Position numbers and translations under genes: made by a program
Assembly (NCBI GenBank): GCA_963824545.1
Contig: CAWGPP010000024.1
Location: forward strand, 1-64,000
DNA length: 64,000 bases
Reading direction: 5' to 3'
From: Bog-532 sp963824545
Lineage (GTDB): Bacteria; Actinomycetota; Actinomycetes; Streptosporangiales; Streptosporangiaceae
Shown: in pieces, positions 47,086-54,773 of the stretch
Position numbering within the stretch: position 1 is the stretch's first letter
Layout of the letters: every line of letters starts with the position of its first letter
The notes under the pieces: model-generated
Told to the model about the DNA's origin: nothing
Database searches by the model: none
Seen by the model: the letters and a program-made list of their open reading frames with translations, nothing else

Positions 47086-48787
47086 GCTCAGCCGGTCCCG
47101 GTACGCGCTGCTGTACGGGCCCACCGCAGGCGACCGGGTGCGGCTGGCCGACACCGACCTGTTCATCGAGGTCGAGCAGGACCTGTGCGCGGGCGGGGAC
47201 GAGGCCGTGTTCGGTGGCGGCAAGGTCATCCGCGAGTCGATGGGCCAGGCCCGCGCGACCCGCGCCGACGGCGCCCCCGATCTGGTCATCACCGGCGCCG
47301 TCGTGCTGGATCACTGGGGCATCATCAAGGCCGACGTCGGGATCCGGGACGGCCGGATCGTCGCGCTTGGCAAGGCCGGCAACCCCGACATCATGGACGG
47401 CGTCCACCCGGACCTGGTCATCGGGCCGTCCACCGAGATCATGGCGGGCAACGGCCTGATCCTCACGGCCGGCGGCATCGACTGCCACGTGCACCTGATC
47501 TGCCCGCAACTGCTGCCCGAGGCGATCGGCAGCGGCGTCACCACCGTGATCGGCGGCGGAACGGGCCCGGCCGAGGGCACGAAGGCCACCACCGTCACCC
47601 CGGGCGCGTGGAACCTGGCCCGGATGCTGGAGGCCACCGCCGGCTGGCCGCTCAACATCGTGCTGCTCGGCAAGGGCAACACGGTCTCCGAGGAAGCCCT
47701 GTGGGAGCAGTTGCGCGCCGGGGCGTCCGGTTTCAAGCTGCACGAGGACTGGGGCTCCACCCCGGCCGCGATCGACGCCTGCCTGCGCGTCTGCCAGGAG
47801 GCCGGGGTGCAGGCGGCGCTGCACACCGACACGCTGAACGAGGCGGGGTTCGTCGAGGACACGCTGGCCGCCATCGCCGGGCGGCCGATCCACGCCTACC
47901 ACACCGAGGGCGCGGGCGGCGGGCACGCCCCGGACATCATCATCGTGGCCGGCCAGGAGAACATCCTGCCGTCCTCCACCAACCCGACCCGGCCGCACAC
48001 CGTCAACACGGTGGACGAGCACCTCGACATGCTGATGGTGTGCCACCACCTCAACCCGGCCGTGCCGGAGGACCTGGCCTTCGCGGAGAGCCGGATCCGG
48101 CCGTCCACGATCGCGGCGGAGGACATCCTGCACGACCTGGGGGCGATCTCCATGATCGGCTCGGACTCCCAGGCCATGGGGCGGATCGGCGAGGTCATCA
48201 TCCGAACCTGGCAGACCGCGCACGTGATGAAGAAACGGCGCGGGTCCCTGTCCGGTGACGGCGGGGCCGACAACATGCGGGCCCGCCGGTACGTGGCCAA
48301 GTACACGATCTGCCCGGCGATCGCGCACGGCCTGGACGACGAGATCGGCTCGATCGAGCCGGGGAAACTCGCCGATCTGGTGCTATGGCAGCCGGCGTTC
48401 TTCGGCGTGCGGCCGCACGCGGTGCTCAAGGGCGGCTTCGTCGCGTGGGCGGCGATGGGCGACGCGAACGCCTCGATCCCCACGCCGCAGCCGATGTTCC
48501 CCCGCCCGATGTGGGGCGCGGCACCGCCGGCGGCGGCCTCGACGTCGGTCTCGTTCGTCTCGGAACTGGCGCTGGAGAATGGGCTGGACGAGCAGCTCGG
48601 GCTCGCCCGCCCGCTCTTCCCGGTGGCTGACGTATCCGGCCGCGGCAAGGCCGACATGATCAACAACGATGCGCTGCCGGACATCCGGGTGGAGCCGGAC
48701 ACGTTCACGGTCCGCATCGACGGCGAGGTGATCGAGGAAGCCCCCGCCACCGAACTCCCCATGGCTCAGCGCTACTTCCTGTTCTGA
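47078..48787 (+). CDS. ureC: Urease subunit alpha
   Basis: 569 residues, full length. Nickel ligands: DCHVHLICPQ (HxH), GASGFKLHEDWG with the Lys that is carbamylated, ALHTDTLNE, HTEGAGGGHAPD, and SDSQAMGR with the metal-bound Asp. The mobile flap Cys-His is in MVCHHLNP. All catalytic residues are present, so it should be active once UreDFG have loaded nickel. GTG start overlaps ureB by eight bases. The TGA shares its last base with the ATG of ureF (TGATG). Confidence 0.97.
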   Translation: MAELSRSRYALLYGPTAGDRVRLADTDLFIEVEQDLCAGGDEAVFGGGKVIRESMGQARATRADGAPDLVITGAVVLDHWGIIKADVGIRDGRIVALGKAGNPDIMDGVHPDLVIGPSTEIMAGNGLILTAGGIDCHVHLICPQLLPEAIGSGVTTVIGGGTGPAEGTKATTVTPGAWNLARMLEATAGWPLNIVLLGKGNTVSEEALWEQLRAGASGFKLHEDWGSTPAAIDACLRVCQEAGVQAALHTDTLNEAGFVEDTLAAIAGRPIHAYHTEGAGGGHAPDIIIVAGQENILPSSTNPTRPHTVNTVDEHLDMLMVCHHLNPAVPEDLAFAESRIRPSTIAAEDILHDLGAISMIGSDSQAMGRIGEVIIRTWQTAHVMKKRRGSLSGDGGADNMRARRYVAKYTICPAIAHGLDDEIGSIEPGKLADLVLWQPAFFGVRPHAVLKGGFVAWAAMGDANASIPTPQPMFPRPMWGAAPPAAASTSVSFVSELALENGLDEQLGLARPLFPVADVSGRGKADMINNDALPDIRVEPDTFTVRIDGEVIEEAPATELPMAQRYFLF

Positions 48788-48883
48788 TGGCCCTCCCCCC
48801 GGCCAGTCTCCCGATTCCGGGCGATTCCCCCGCCCCGGGTTCCTCCCCTCTCGCGGGCACCTCCCCCATCCCGGGCGCGGCCG

Positions 48884-48931
48884 GAACTTGTGCAATCTCT
48901 GCGGTGGGCACCGCAGAGACTGCACAAGTTC
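48884..48931. repeat. Long imperfect hairpin between ureC and the UreF domain
   Basis: Two 23-base arms (48884-48906 and 48909-48931) with a GG loop match at 22 of 23 positions; the arms contain GAACTTGTGCA and TCTCTGCGGTG. Compact length, very stable stem and placement inside an operon look like a dispersed REP/MITE-type palindromic unit or an attenuating hairpin. It is in frame and is translated as part of the UreF N-terminal extension if the ATG at 48787 is used. Confidence 0.7.
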
Positions 48932-48939
48932 GGGCGGGG

Positions 48940-49299
48940 GACACCGGGAAGGGTCCCGACACCGGCAAACGCCCGGACACCGGGAAGGGGCCGGACACCG
49001 GCAAACGCCCGGACACCGGGAAGGGGCCGGACACCGGCAAACGCCCGGACACCGGGAAGGGGCCGGACACCGGCAAACGCCCGGACACCGGGAAGGGGCC
49101 GGACACCGGCAAACGCCCGGACACCGGGAAGGGTCCCGACACCGGCAAACGCCCGGACACGGGGACGAGGCCGGACACGGGGACGAGGCCGGACACGGGG
49201 ACGAGGCCGGACACGGGGACGAGGCCGGACACGGGGAAGGGCCCCGACACCGGCAGACGCACGGACACCGGGAAGGGGCCGGACACCCGGAAGGAGCCC
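48940..49299 (+). repeat. 20-copy 18-bp tandem repeat (in frame, codes for DTGxxP)
   Basis: Twenty consecutive 18-bp units. Units 1-12 alternate GACACCGGGAAGGGGCCG and GACACCGGCAAACGCCCG types, giving a 36-bp higher-order repeat; units 13-16 are four copies of GACACGGGGACGAGGCCG; units 17-20 are diverged. The array ends just before the UreF domain. Because the unit is a multiple of three, gain or loss of units keeps the frame. The variant block structure shows that units multiplied locally. Confidence 0.9.
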
Positions 49300-49974
49300 C
49301 GGACGGACTCACGCGGCGGGCTGGGCCCGGCGGGCGCGGCGGTGCTGATGCTGGCGGACGCGCGGTTCCCCGCGGGCGGGCACGCGCACTCGGGCGGGCT
49401 GGAGGGCGCCGTGAACGCCGGCGCCGTCGCCGACGTCCCCTCGCTGAACCTGTACCTGCAGGGCCGGCTGGCCACGGCCGGGGTTGTCGCGGCGGCCCTC
49501 GCCGCCGCCGCGTGCGCCCGGCCGCGCGCGGACCGGCTGGCCCGGCTGGATGCGGAGGCGGACGCGCGGACACCCTCGCCCGCGCAACGGGAGGCCTCGC
49601 GGCGGCAGGGGCGGACCCTGCTACGGGCCGCCGCCGCCGCGTGGCCGGCCCCTGGCTGGCGGACCTGCCGCGGGATGGCCGTCCGCCGCACCACGCGATC
49701 GCGCTGGGCGCGGCGGCCGCGGCGGCCGGGTGTACTCCCGGCGAGGCGGCCCTGGTCGCGGCGTACCTCACGGTGACCGGGCCGGCCAGCGCGGCGGTCC
49801 GGCTGCTCGCCCTGGACCCGATCGAGGTCAGCGCGGCGATCGCCCGCCTGGCCGACCGCATCGAAGACGCCGCGGCGCGCGGCGCAGCGGCGGACCCTGA
49901 CGACCTGCCCTACCCCTCGGCGCCCGCGCTCGACCTGTACGCCGAGGCCCACGTCCGAGCGGAGGTGCGTCTTT

Positions 49975-50706
49975 TTGCATCCTGACCACGACGACCACGA
50001 GCACGCGCACGGTCACTCGCACGACGGGCCCGAGGCAGCTGACGTACCCGCCCGGCCGGGGGCCGGCACCAGCCGGGCGCTGCGGATTGGCATCGGCGGG
50101 CCGGTCGGCAGCGGCAAGACCGCGCTGGTGGCGGCGCTGTGCCGGGCCCTCGGGGAACGGGTGCGGCTCGCGGTGGTGACCAACGACATCTACACAACCG
50201 AGGACGCCGACTTCCTGCGCCGGGCCGGGGTGCTGGACCCGGCGCGGATCCAGGCTGTGCAGACCGGGTGCTGCCCGCACACCGCCATCCGCGACGACAT
50301 CGCCGCCAACCTCGACGCGGTGGAAGACCTGGAGGCGGAGTTCGGCCCACTGGACCTGATCCTGGTCGAGAGCGGGGGCGACAACCTGACTGCGACGTTC
50401 AGCCGGGGGCTGGTGGACCGGCAGATCTTCGTGCTGGACGTGTCCGGCGGGGACAAGGTCCCGCGCAAGGGCGGTCCGGGCGTGACCACCTCCGACCTGC
50501 TCGTGATCAACAAGACGGACCTGGCCCCGCTGGTGGGCGCCAGCCTGGAGGTGATGGACCGGGACGCGGCGGCGGTGCGGCAGGGACGGCCGGTGATCTT
50601 CAGCTCACTGCGGGAGGACCCGCGGGCCGCGGCGGTCTCCGCGTGGGTGCTCGACGGGCTGGCCGAGGCGGGCCGCGCGGCGGTGGCGGCGGTCCCCCGC
50701 TCGTGA
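49975..50706 (+). CDS. ureG: Urease accessory GTPase UreG
   Basis: 243 residues. The N-terminus is His/Asp-rich (HPDHDDHEHAHGHSHD), a likely nickel-binding or storage stretch. The P-loop GGPVGSGKT, VTNDIYTTEDADF, the CPH metal motif (TGCCPHTAIR), VESGGDNLTATFS and NKTD (VINKTDLAPLVGA) are all intact. UreG hydrolyses GTP while nickel is delivered to UreC. The start is read as TTG at 49975, overlapping the end of ureF by 11 bp, so the first His codons belong to this gene. Stop overlaps ureD (GTGA). Confidence 0.94.
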   Translation: MHPDHDDHEHAHGHSHDGPEAADVPARPGAGTSRALRIGIGGPVGSGKTALVAALCRALGERVRLAVVTNDIYTTEDADFLRRAGVLDPARIQAVQTGCCPHTAIRDDIAANLDAVEDLEAEFGPLDLILVESGGDNLTATFSRGLVDRQIFVLDVSGGDKVPRKGGPGVTTSDLLVINKTDLAPLVGASLEVMDRDAAAVRQGRPVIFSSLREDPRAAAVSAWVLDGLAEAGRAAVAAVPRS

Positions 50707-51467
50707 AGGCCTCGGCCACCCTGGTCGCCGACCTCGGCGCGGACGGCGCGACCCGGCTGCCCGTGCTGCGTTCCCAGGCTCCGCTCATCCTGCGCCAGAC
50801 GCCGGAGGCGGTGTACCTGGTCGGCGGGGCGGCCGGGCCGCTGGGCGGGGACGTCCTGGAGCTGCGGATCGACGTGCGGGAGGGGGCGACGCTGCGGCTG
50901 CGGACGATCGCCGCGGCGGTGGCGCTGCCCGGCCGCGGCGGCCGGGAGTCGGTGCTGTCGGTGACGCTGACCGTCGCGGCGAGCGCCCGGCTTGAATACC
51001 TGCCGGAACCAACGGTCGCGGCGGCCCGGGCCCGGCACCGGACCGAGATCCGGGTGGACCTCGCCGCCGGGGCCGCCCTGGTGCTGCGCGACGAGGTGGT
51101 CCTGGGCCGGCACGGCGAACGGGGGGGCTCCTGCCGGACCCGGCTGCGCGCCGACCTGGCCGGCGCCCCGCTGCTGCGGCACGAACTGGATGTGAGCGGC
51201 ACGGACGAGGTGAGCCTCGGCCCGGCCGTGCTGGCGGGGTGCCGCACGGCCGGATCCTTGCTGTGGGTGGGGCCGGGATGGGACGCGGCGGCCGCCGGGA
51301 CGAGGCCGGCCGGCCCAGCGATGTCCGGGTCCGGGCCGGGAGTGGCCGTGATGCCGCTGGAGGGTCCCGCGGTCCTGGTCACCGCGCTGGCCGGGGACGC
51401 TCGTACCCTGCGCCGGCGGCTGCGCCTGCCGGACGTCCCCGGCCGGGCCGCCGGACGGCCGGCTTGA
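50703..51467 (+). CDS. ureD: Urease accessory protein UreD
   Basis: 254 residues from GTG 50703, overlapping ureG by four bases. LPVLRSQAPLILRQTP, VYLVGGAAGPLGGDVLELRIDVREGATLRLRTIAAAVALPG and LEYLPEPTVAAARARHRTEIRVDLA are conserved UreD segments. UreD binds apo-urease and guides nickel transfer from UreG. This is the last recognisable gene of the operon. Beyond its stop lie a VOC fragment and a stretch that resembles UreD's own C-terminus again. Confidence 0.9.
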   Translation: MKASATLVADLGADGATRLPVLRSQAPLILRQTPEAVYLVGGAAGPLGGDVLELRIDVREGATLRLRTIAAAVALPGRGGRESVLSVTLTVAASARLEYLPEPTVAAARARHRTEIRVDLAAGAALVLRDEVVLGRHGERGGSCRTRLRADLAGAPLLRHELDVSGTDEVSLGPAVLAGCRTAGSLLWVGPGWDAAAAGTRPAGPAMSGSGPGVAVMPLEGPAVLVTALAGDARTLRRRLRLPDVPGRAAGRPA

Positions 51468-51708
51468 GCTGACGAAATTCCTCACGCCGACGGCGGTCCG
51501 CACTGAGCCGGAAAACGCACCGGGGAACACGCTGGGCATACGTAGCATCATGTTCGCCGTAGAGGACATCGAGGACGTCCTTGCCCGCCTGTACACCCAC
51601 GGCGCCGAACTCGTCGGGAAGCTGGAGCAATACGAGGACAGCTATCGGCTCTGTTACGTCCGCGGCCCCGAGGGCATCATCGTCGCGCTGGCCGAGCAGC
51701 TCAGCTGA
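51466..51708 (+). pseudogene. C-terminal half of a VOC-fold protein
   Basis: From 51466 the frame reads ELTKFLTPTAVRTEPENAP, NTLGIRSIMFAVEDIEDVLARLYTHGAELVGKLEQYEDSYRLCYVRGPEGIIVALAEQLS, stop 51706-51708. The YRLCYVRGPEGIIVALAEQ ending is typical of VOC/glyoxalase-family proteins. Only the second repeat unit is present; the N-terminal half is absent, replaced by the end of ureD. An ATG at 51549 could still make a short peptide, but no Shine-Dalgarno is evident. Probably a deletion scar. Confidence 0.6.
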
Positions 51709-51789
51709 AGGCGGCCGAAGGGGCCGTTCAGCCAAAGAATCATCCGCACGGGCACCAACCCGGCCGGGACGGCATCGGTACTGGCCGTC

Positions 51790-51956
51790 CCGGCCGGGTC
51801 GCTGCTGCGTGTCGAGCCTGCATGGGCGGGGCTGGCTGCCGGGGCAGTTGCCGTCAGGGCGGGTCCGGGCCGGACGCCGCGGTCACGCCGCTGGCCGGCC
51901 CCGCGGTTCTGGTCAGGGCGGGCGACGCGCAGGCTCTGCTGACGGCTAGTGGCTGA
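51790..51956 (+). pseudogene. Relic of a second ureD 3' end
   Basis: One frame gives AGSLLRVEPAWAGLAAGAVAVRAGPG; one base on, the next gives DAAVTPLAGPAVLVRAGDAQALLTASG-stop. UreD of this operon ends ...TAGSLLWVGPGW..., then GVAVMPLEGPAVLVTALAGDARTL. The same order and spacing (AGSLL, GP, VTPL/VMPL, GPAVLV, AGDA) show a decayed duplicate of the ureD 3' end. It overlaps the NlpC/P60 gene stop on the other strand. Confidence 0.55.
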
Positions 51957-52419
51957 GCGTTCCGAACGTCACGTAGGAGGACCAGATGGTCTGCCAGCGG
52001 ATGCCATACCCCGTGCCGACCGCCGAGACCATGTGGTTACTGCCCTCGTAAATGCCGACGTGGTAGACGTAGCTGTTCGGGTTCGAATTGTTGTGGAAGA
52101 ACACGAGGTCGCCGCCCCATGCCCGGCTCCGGCTCTCGCGCCGGACATAGCGGAACTGCGCGTCCGCGGTGCGGGGGATCGACTTGCCGTAGTGGCGGTA
52201 GACGTACTGCGTCAGCCCGCTGCAGTCGAATCCCCTACTGGGTGAGCTGCCGCCATAGACGTACGGTACTCGCCCTATAAATGACTCTACGTAAGCGCTT
52301 GTTTTCTGATTGAACGACAACGTTTTGGCATTGGCCGCCGAGTTTGCCATTCCTGGAACCACGGCCAGAAGTACTGCCATCGATCCGGCGATGGTGCCTA
52401 CCTTATGTCGGATTGACAT
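51946..52419 (-). CDS. Secreted NlpC/P60 peptidoglycan hydrolase
   Basis: 157 residues. Signal peptide: RHKVGTIAGSMAVLLAVVPGMANSAANA. The mature NlpC/P60 domain has PYVYGGSSPSRGFDCSGLTQYVYRHYGKSIPRT (catalytic Cys in FDCSGL), GDLVFFHN and YHVGIYEGSNHMVSA (catalytic His). It should cleave the D-Glu to diamino acid bond of cell-wall peptides. ATG 52419 has AAGGAG six bases upstream; in-frame sequence to 52590 lacks support. Its codon use and its AT-rich 5' region (52420-52640) differ from the neighbours, hinting at acquisition. It is short for an actinobacterial P60 protein, having no binding module. Confidence 0.85.
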   Translation of the reverse strand: MSIRHKVGTIAGSMAVLLAVVPGMANSAANAKTLSFNQKTSAYVESFIGRVPYVYGGSSPSRGFDCSGLTQYVYRHYGKSIPRTADAQFRYVRRESRSRAWGGDLVFFHNNSNPNSYVYHVGIYEGSNHMVSAVGTGYGIRWQTIWSSYVTFGTLSH

Positions 52420-52702
52420 GATTACTCCTTCAACGAGGTGTCCGGAGCAGCATGACTGGGTCGCGGCCGAAATATCCGGCAAATCAGGAAAACAGGGACC
52501 ATTTTGGCTATCACTGTTAGATAAATCACCCTTAAAAAAGGGCATTTGAAACACAAGATGGCAAAGCAGGTCAAGTTTCACCTTGGTCACACGCGCATCA
52601 CGAGACTGTCACGGGTGCACGGAGACCGATGGCCGGCTGAGCCACGTCAGCGCAGGCCAGAACTCCGGAGAGCGCGCCGTGGCCGGGCGGGAAGGGCGGG
52701 CG

Positions 52703-53512
52703 TCAGCTCGCGGCGGGCCAGCGGGCGGCAAGCTCGCGGGTGAGCGCGGGCCAGGCGACCGGGTCGTGCCCGGGGATCAGCGGGTAACCGCGCTCGGCGG
52801 CGATGCGCTTGAGCTTGCGGATCTGGACCACGGTCTCCTCGGGGGGCACGCCGATGAAGCCCCCGACCGCGACCTCGTCCTCGATGTTCCGGGTCAGGTC
52901 GGCGGCGTCGAACGCGAAGACGATGCCACCCCCGCCGACGGAGGGGTCCAGGTCGACCACGAAACTCTGGTGGCCCGGCGTGTGGCCGGCGGTCAGCACG
53001 GCCGTGACGCCGGGCGCGATCGTCTCGTCGCCATCGGCCTGCCGCCAGGAGATCCGGGGATCGTCGTAGTCCACCCGGAAGATGCCGTCCCGTTCCGGTT
53101 CCGGTCCGCCGCTCATCCCGAACGCCAGTTCGGCGCGCTGGACGTGCACGGGTACCCGCCCGGCGAAGTGCTTCAGGCCGCCGGCGTGGTCGTTGTGCAG
53201 GTGGCTGACGGCCACGGCGTGCACATCGTCCAGGCTGATCCCGGCGTCCGCGAGCGCCTCGTCGAGCGGCTCGCCGGGGCCGGGCAGGACCGGCTGGACC
53301 AGGCCGTGGTAGCGGCGGCGCAGGGCCGGATCGGTGATGAGGGCGGTGTTGAAGCCGGTGTCGAGGAGCAGCCAGCCGCCGTCGCACAGCAGCAGGACCC
53401 CGGGAACCGGCTCGCGGAGCATCTCCCCCGACGTGTCGCCGTGGATGGAGACGCTCAGCGGCAGGTCCTCCCAGCCCAGCGTCAGCGGAACGATCCGGCG
53501 CACGCCGCCCAT
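52703..53512 (-). CDS. MBL-fold lactonase-like hydrolase (AttM/AhlD type)
   Basis: 269 residues of the metallo-beta-lactamase fold. The canonical zinc motif is SHLHNDHAGGLKHF (HxHxDH); further ligands are in TAGHTPGHQSFVVDL (His), FAFDAADL (Asp) and PGHDP (His). The motif arrangement is that of N-acyl-homoserine lactonases such as AttM/AhlD, though many relatives act on other lactones or esters. Quorum quenching is therefore only possible, not shown. ATG 53512 (MGGVRRIVPLTLGWEDLP). Divergent from the DNA ligase gene. Confidence 0.78.
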   Translation of the reverse strand: MGGVRRIVPLTLGWEDLPLSVSIHGDTSGEMLREPVPGVLLLCDGGWLLLDTGFNTALITDPALRRRYHGLVQPVLPGPGEPLDEALADAGISLDDVHAVAVSHLHNDHAGGLKHFAGRVPVHVQRAELAFGMSGGPEPERDGIFRVDYDDPRISWRQADGDETIAPGVTAVLTAGHTPGHQSFVVDLDPSVGGGGIVFAFDAADLTRNIEDEVAVGGFIGVPPEETVVQIRKLKRIAAERGYPLIPGHDPVAWPALTRELAARWPAAS

Positions 53513-53669
53513 CCGTCGCTCCTCCCGGCCGACTCCGGTCCGCCCGCCTGCCGGGCCCGGTCACCCGGTTGTACCAGCAGCCCGTCCGCACGGCCAGCGG
53601 GACCCCCGCCCGGGTGCGACGCCGGCGATCCTCCGCGTGCCGGGAAAGCGGCTGGTAGAAGATGGTGAC

Positions 53670-54746
53670 ATGGACCTTCCGGTGAATCCTCCGATCGCGC
53701 CGATGCTGGCCAAGGCCGTGGCCGAGATCCCCGACGGGCCGTACAGCTACGAGCCCAAGTGGGACGGCTTCCGCGCGGTGGTGTTCCGCGACGGCGCTGA
53801 GGTCGAGATCGGCAGCCGGAACGAACGGCCGATGACGCGGTACTTCCCGGAGCTGGTCGCCGCCATCCGGGCTGAGCTGCCGCCGCGCTGCGTGATCGAC
53901 GGCGAGATCGTGATCCCCGACGGTGCAGGCCGGCGGCTTGACTTCGAGGCGCTGCTGCAGCGCATCCATCCCGCCGAGACCCGGATCAACCTGCTGGCCG
54001 AGCAGACGCCCGCGCACTTCATCGCCTTCGACCTGCTCGCCGTGGCGGACGAGGACCTCACCGGGCAGCCGTTTTCGGCCCGGCGGGCGGCGCTTGAGCA
54101 GGCCCTGGCCGGGGCGGGCACGTCGGTGCACCTGACCCCGGCCACCGCGGACCGGCCGACCGCCACTGACTGGTTCTCGCAGTTCGAGGGGGCCGGGCTG
54201 GACGGGCTGGTGGCCAAGCCGCTGGACGGCGTCTACGTCGAGGACAAGCGGGTGATGTTCAAGGTCAAGCACGAGCGCACCGCGGACTGCGTGCTGGCCG
54301 GCTACCGCGTACACAAGAGCGGGCCGGACGCCGTCGGGTCGCTGCTGCTCGGCCTGTACACCGCCGAGGGGAACCTGGCCAGCGTCGGTGTCGTCGGCTC
54401 GTTCCCGATGGCACGGCGCCGTGAGCTAATGACCGAGCTGCAGCCGCTGGTCACGAGCTTCGAGGGGCACCCCTGGAACTGGGCCCGGCAGGAGGAGGGC
54501 AACCGGACCCCGCGCAAGGCGGAGACCAGCCGGTGGAACTCCGGCAAGGACCTGTCCTTCGTGCCGCTGCGCCCGGAGCGGGTGGTCGAGGTCCGCTACG
54601 ACCACATGGAGGGTCCCCGGTTCCGGCACACCACCCAGTTCGTCCGGTGGCGGCCGGACCGGGAGCCCTCCTCGTGCACGTACGCCCAGCTGGAGGAGCC
54701 GGTCAATTTCAACCTGGCCGAGATCCTGTCCGCGAGGGCCGGCTAG
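53670..54746 (+). CDS. ligC: ATP-dependent DNA ligase, LigC-type
   Basis: 358 residues. The adenylation motif I is YEPKWDGFRAVVF (Lys30). Motif III is FIAFDLLA, motif IV GLDGLVAKPLD and motif V MFKVKHERTADCVLAGY; an OB-fold with LRPERVVEVRYDHMEG ends it. Length and motifs match mycobacterial LigC, a minor ATP-dependent ligase linked with end joining and base-excision repair. ATG 53670 follows AGAAG; longer in-frame sequence up to 53334 overlaps the divergent gene and lacks homology. A LigD-type polymerase gene lies 7.6 kb away; no Ku gene is seen in the window. Confidence 0.9.
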   Translation: MDLPVNPPIAPMLAKAVAEIPDGPYSYEPKWDGFRAVVFRDGAEVEIGSRNERPMTRYFPELVAAIRAELPPRCVIDGEIVIPDGAGRRLDFEALLQRIHPAETRINLLAEQTPAHFIAFDLLAVADEDLTGQPFSARRAALEQALAGAGTSVHLTPATADRPTATDWFSQFEGAGLDGLVAKPLDGVYVEDKRVMFKVKHERTADCVLAGYRVHKSGPDAVGSLLLGLYTAEGNLASVGVVGSFPMARRRELMTELQPLVTSFEGHPWNWARQEEGNRTPRKAETSRWNSGKDLSFVPLRPERVVEVRYDHMEGPRFRHTTQFVRWRPDREPSSCTYAQLEEPVNFNLAEILSARAG

Positions 54747-54773
54747 CCGGCACCGGTCCAGGCGGCGGCGGAA

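Larger units (their letters stand above)
48787..49985 (+). pseudogene. ureF: Urease accessory protein UreF with repeat-rich N-terminal extension, frameshifted
   Basis: ATG 48787 overlaps the ureC stop (TGATG). About 171 residues of low-complexity sequence come first: MALPPASLPIPGDSPAPGSS..., a hairpin-coded TCAISAVGTAETAQVR, then twenty six-residue repeats of DTGKGP/DTGKRP/DTGTRP type. The UreF domain then begins: GPAGAAVLMLADARFPAGGHAHSGGLEGAVNAG to RRQGRTLLRAAAAAWPAP. Near 49648 (GGCCGGCCCCT) the frame breaks; the rest (PWLADLPRDGRPPHHAIALG ... DPIEVSAAIARLADRIED ... LYAEAHVRAEVRLFAS, stop at 49985) is in the -1 frame, consistent with one lost base. UreF helps UreG/UreD load nickel, so the gene must either be intact (assembly error) or the operon is impaired. 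Without the repeat a start inside 49300-49345 has no Shine-Dalgarno. Confidence 0.78.

Noticed and set aside
46799..48328. 509-codon minus-strand open frame opposite ureB/ureC
   Set aside because: Antisense shadow of the urease subunits.
48940..49299. Could the tandem repeat be a CRISPR array?
   Set aside because: The 18-bp units are contiguous, without unique spacers, and keep the reading frame; there are no cas genes nearby.
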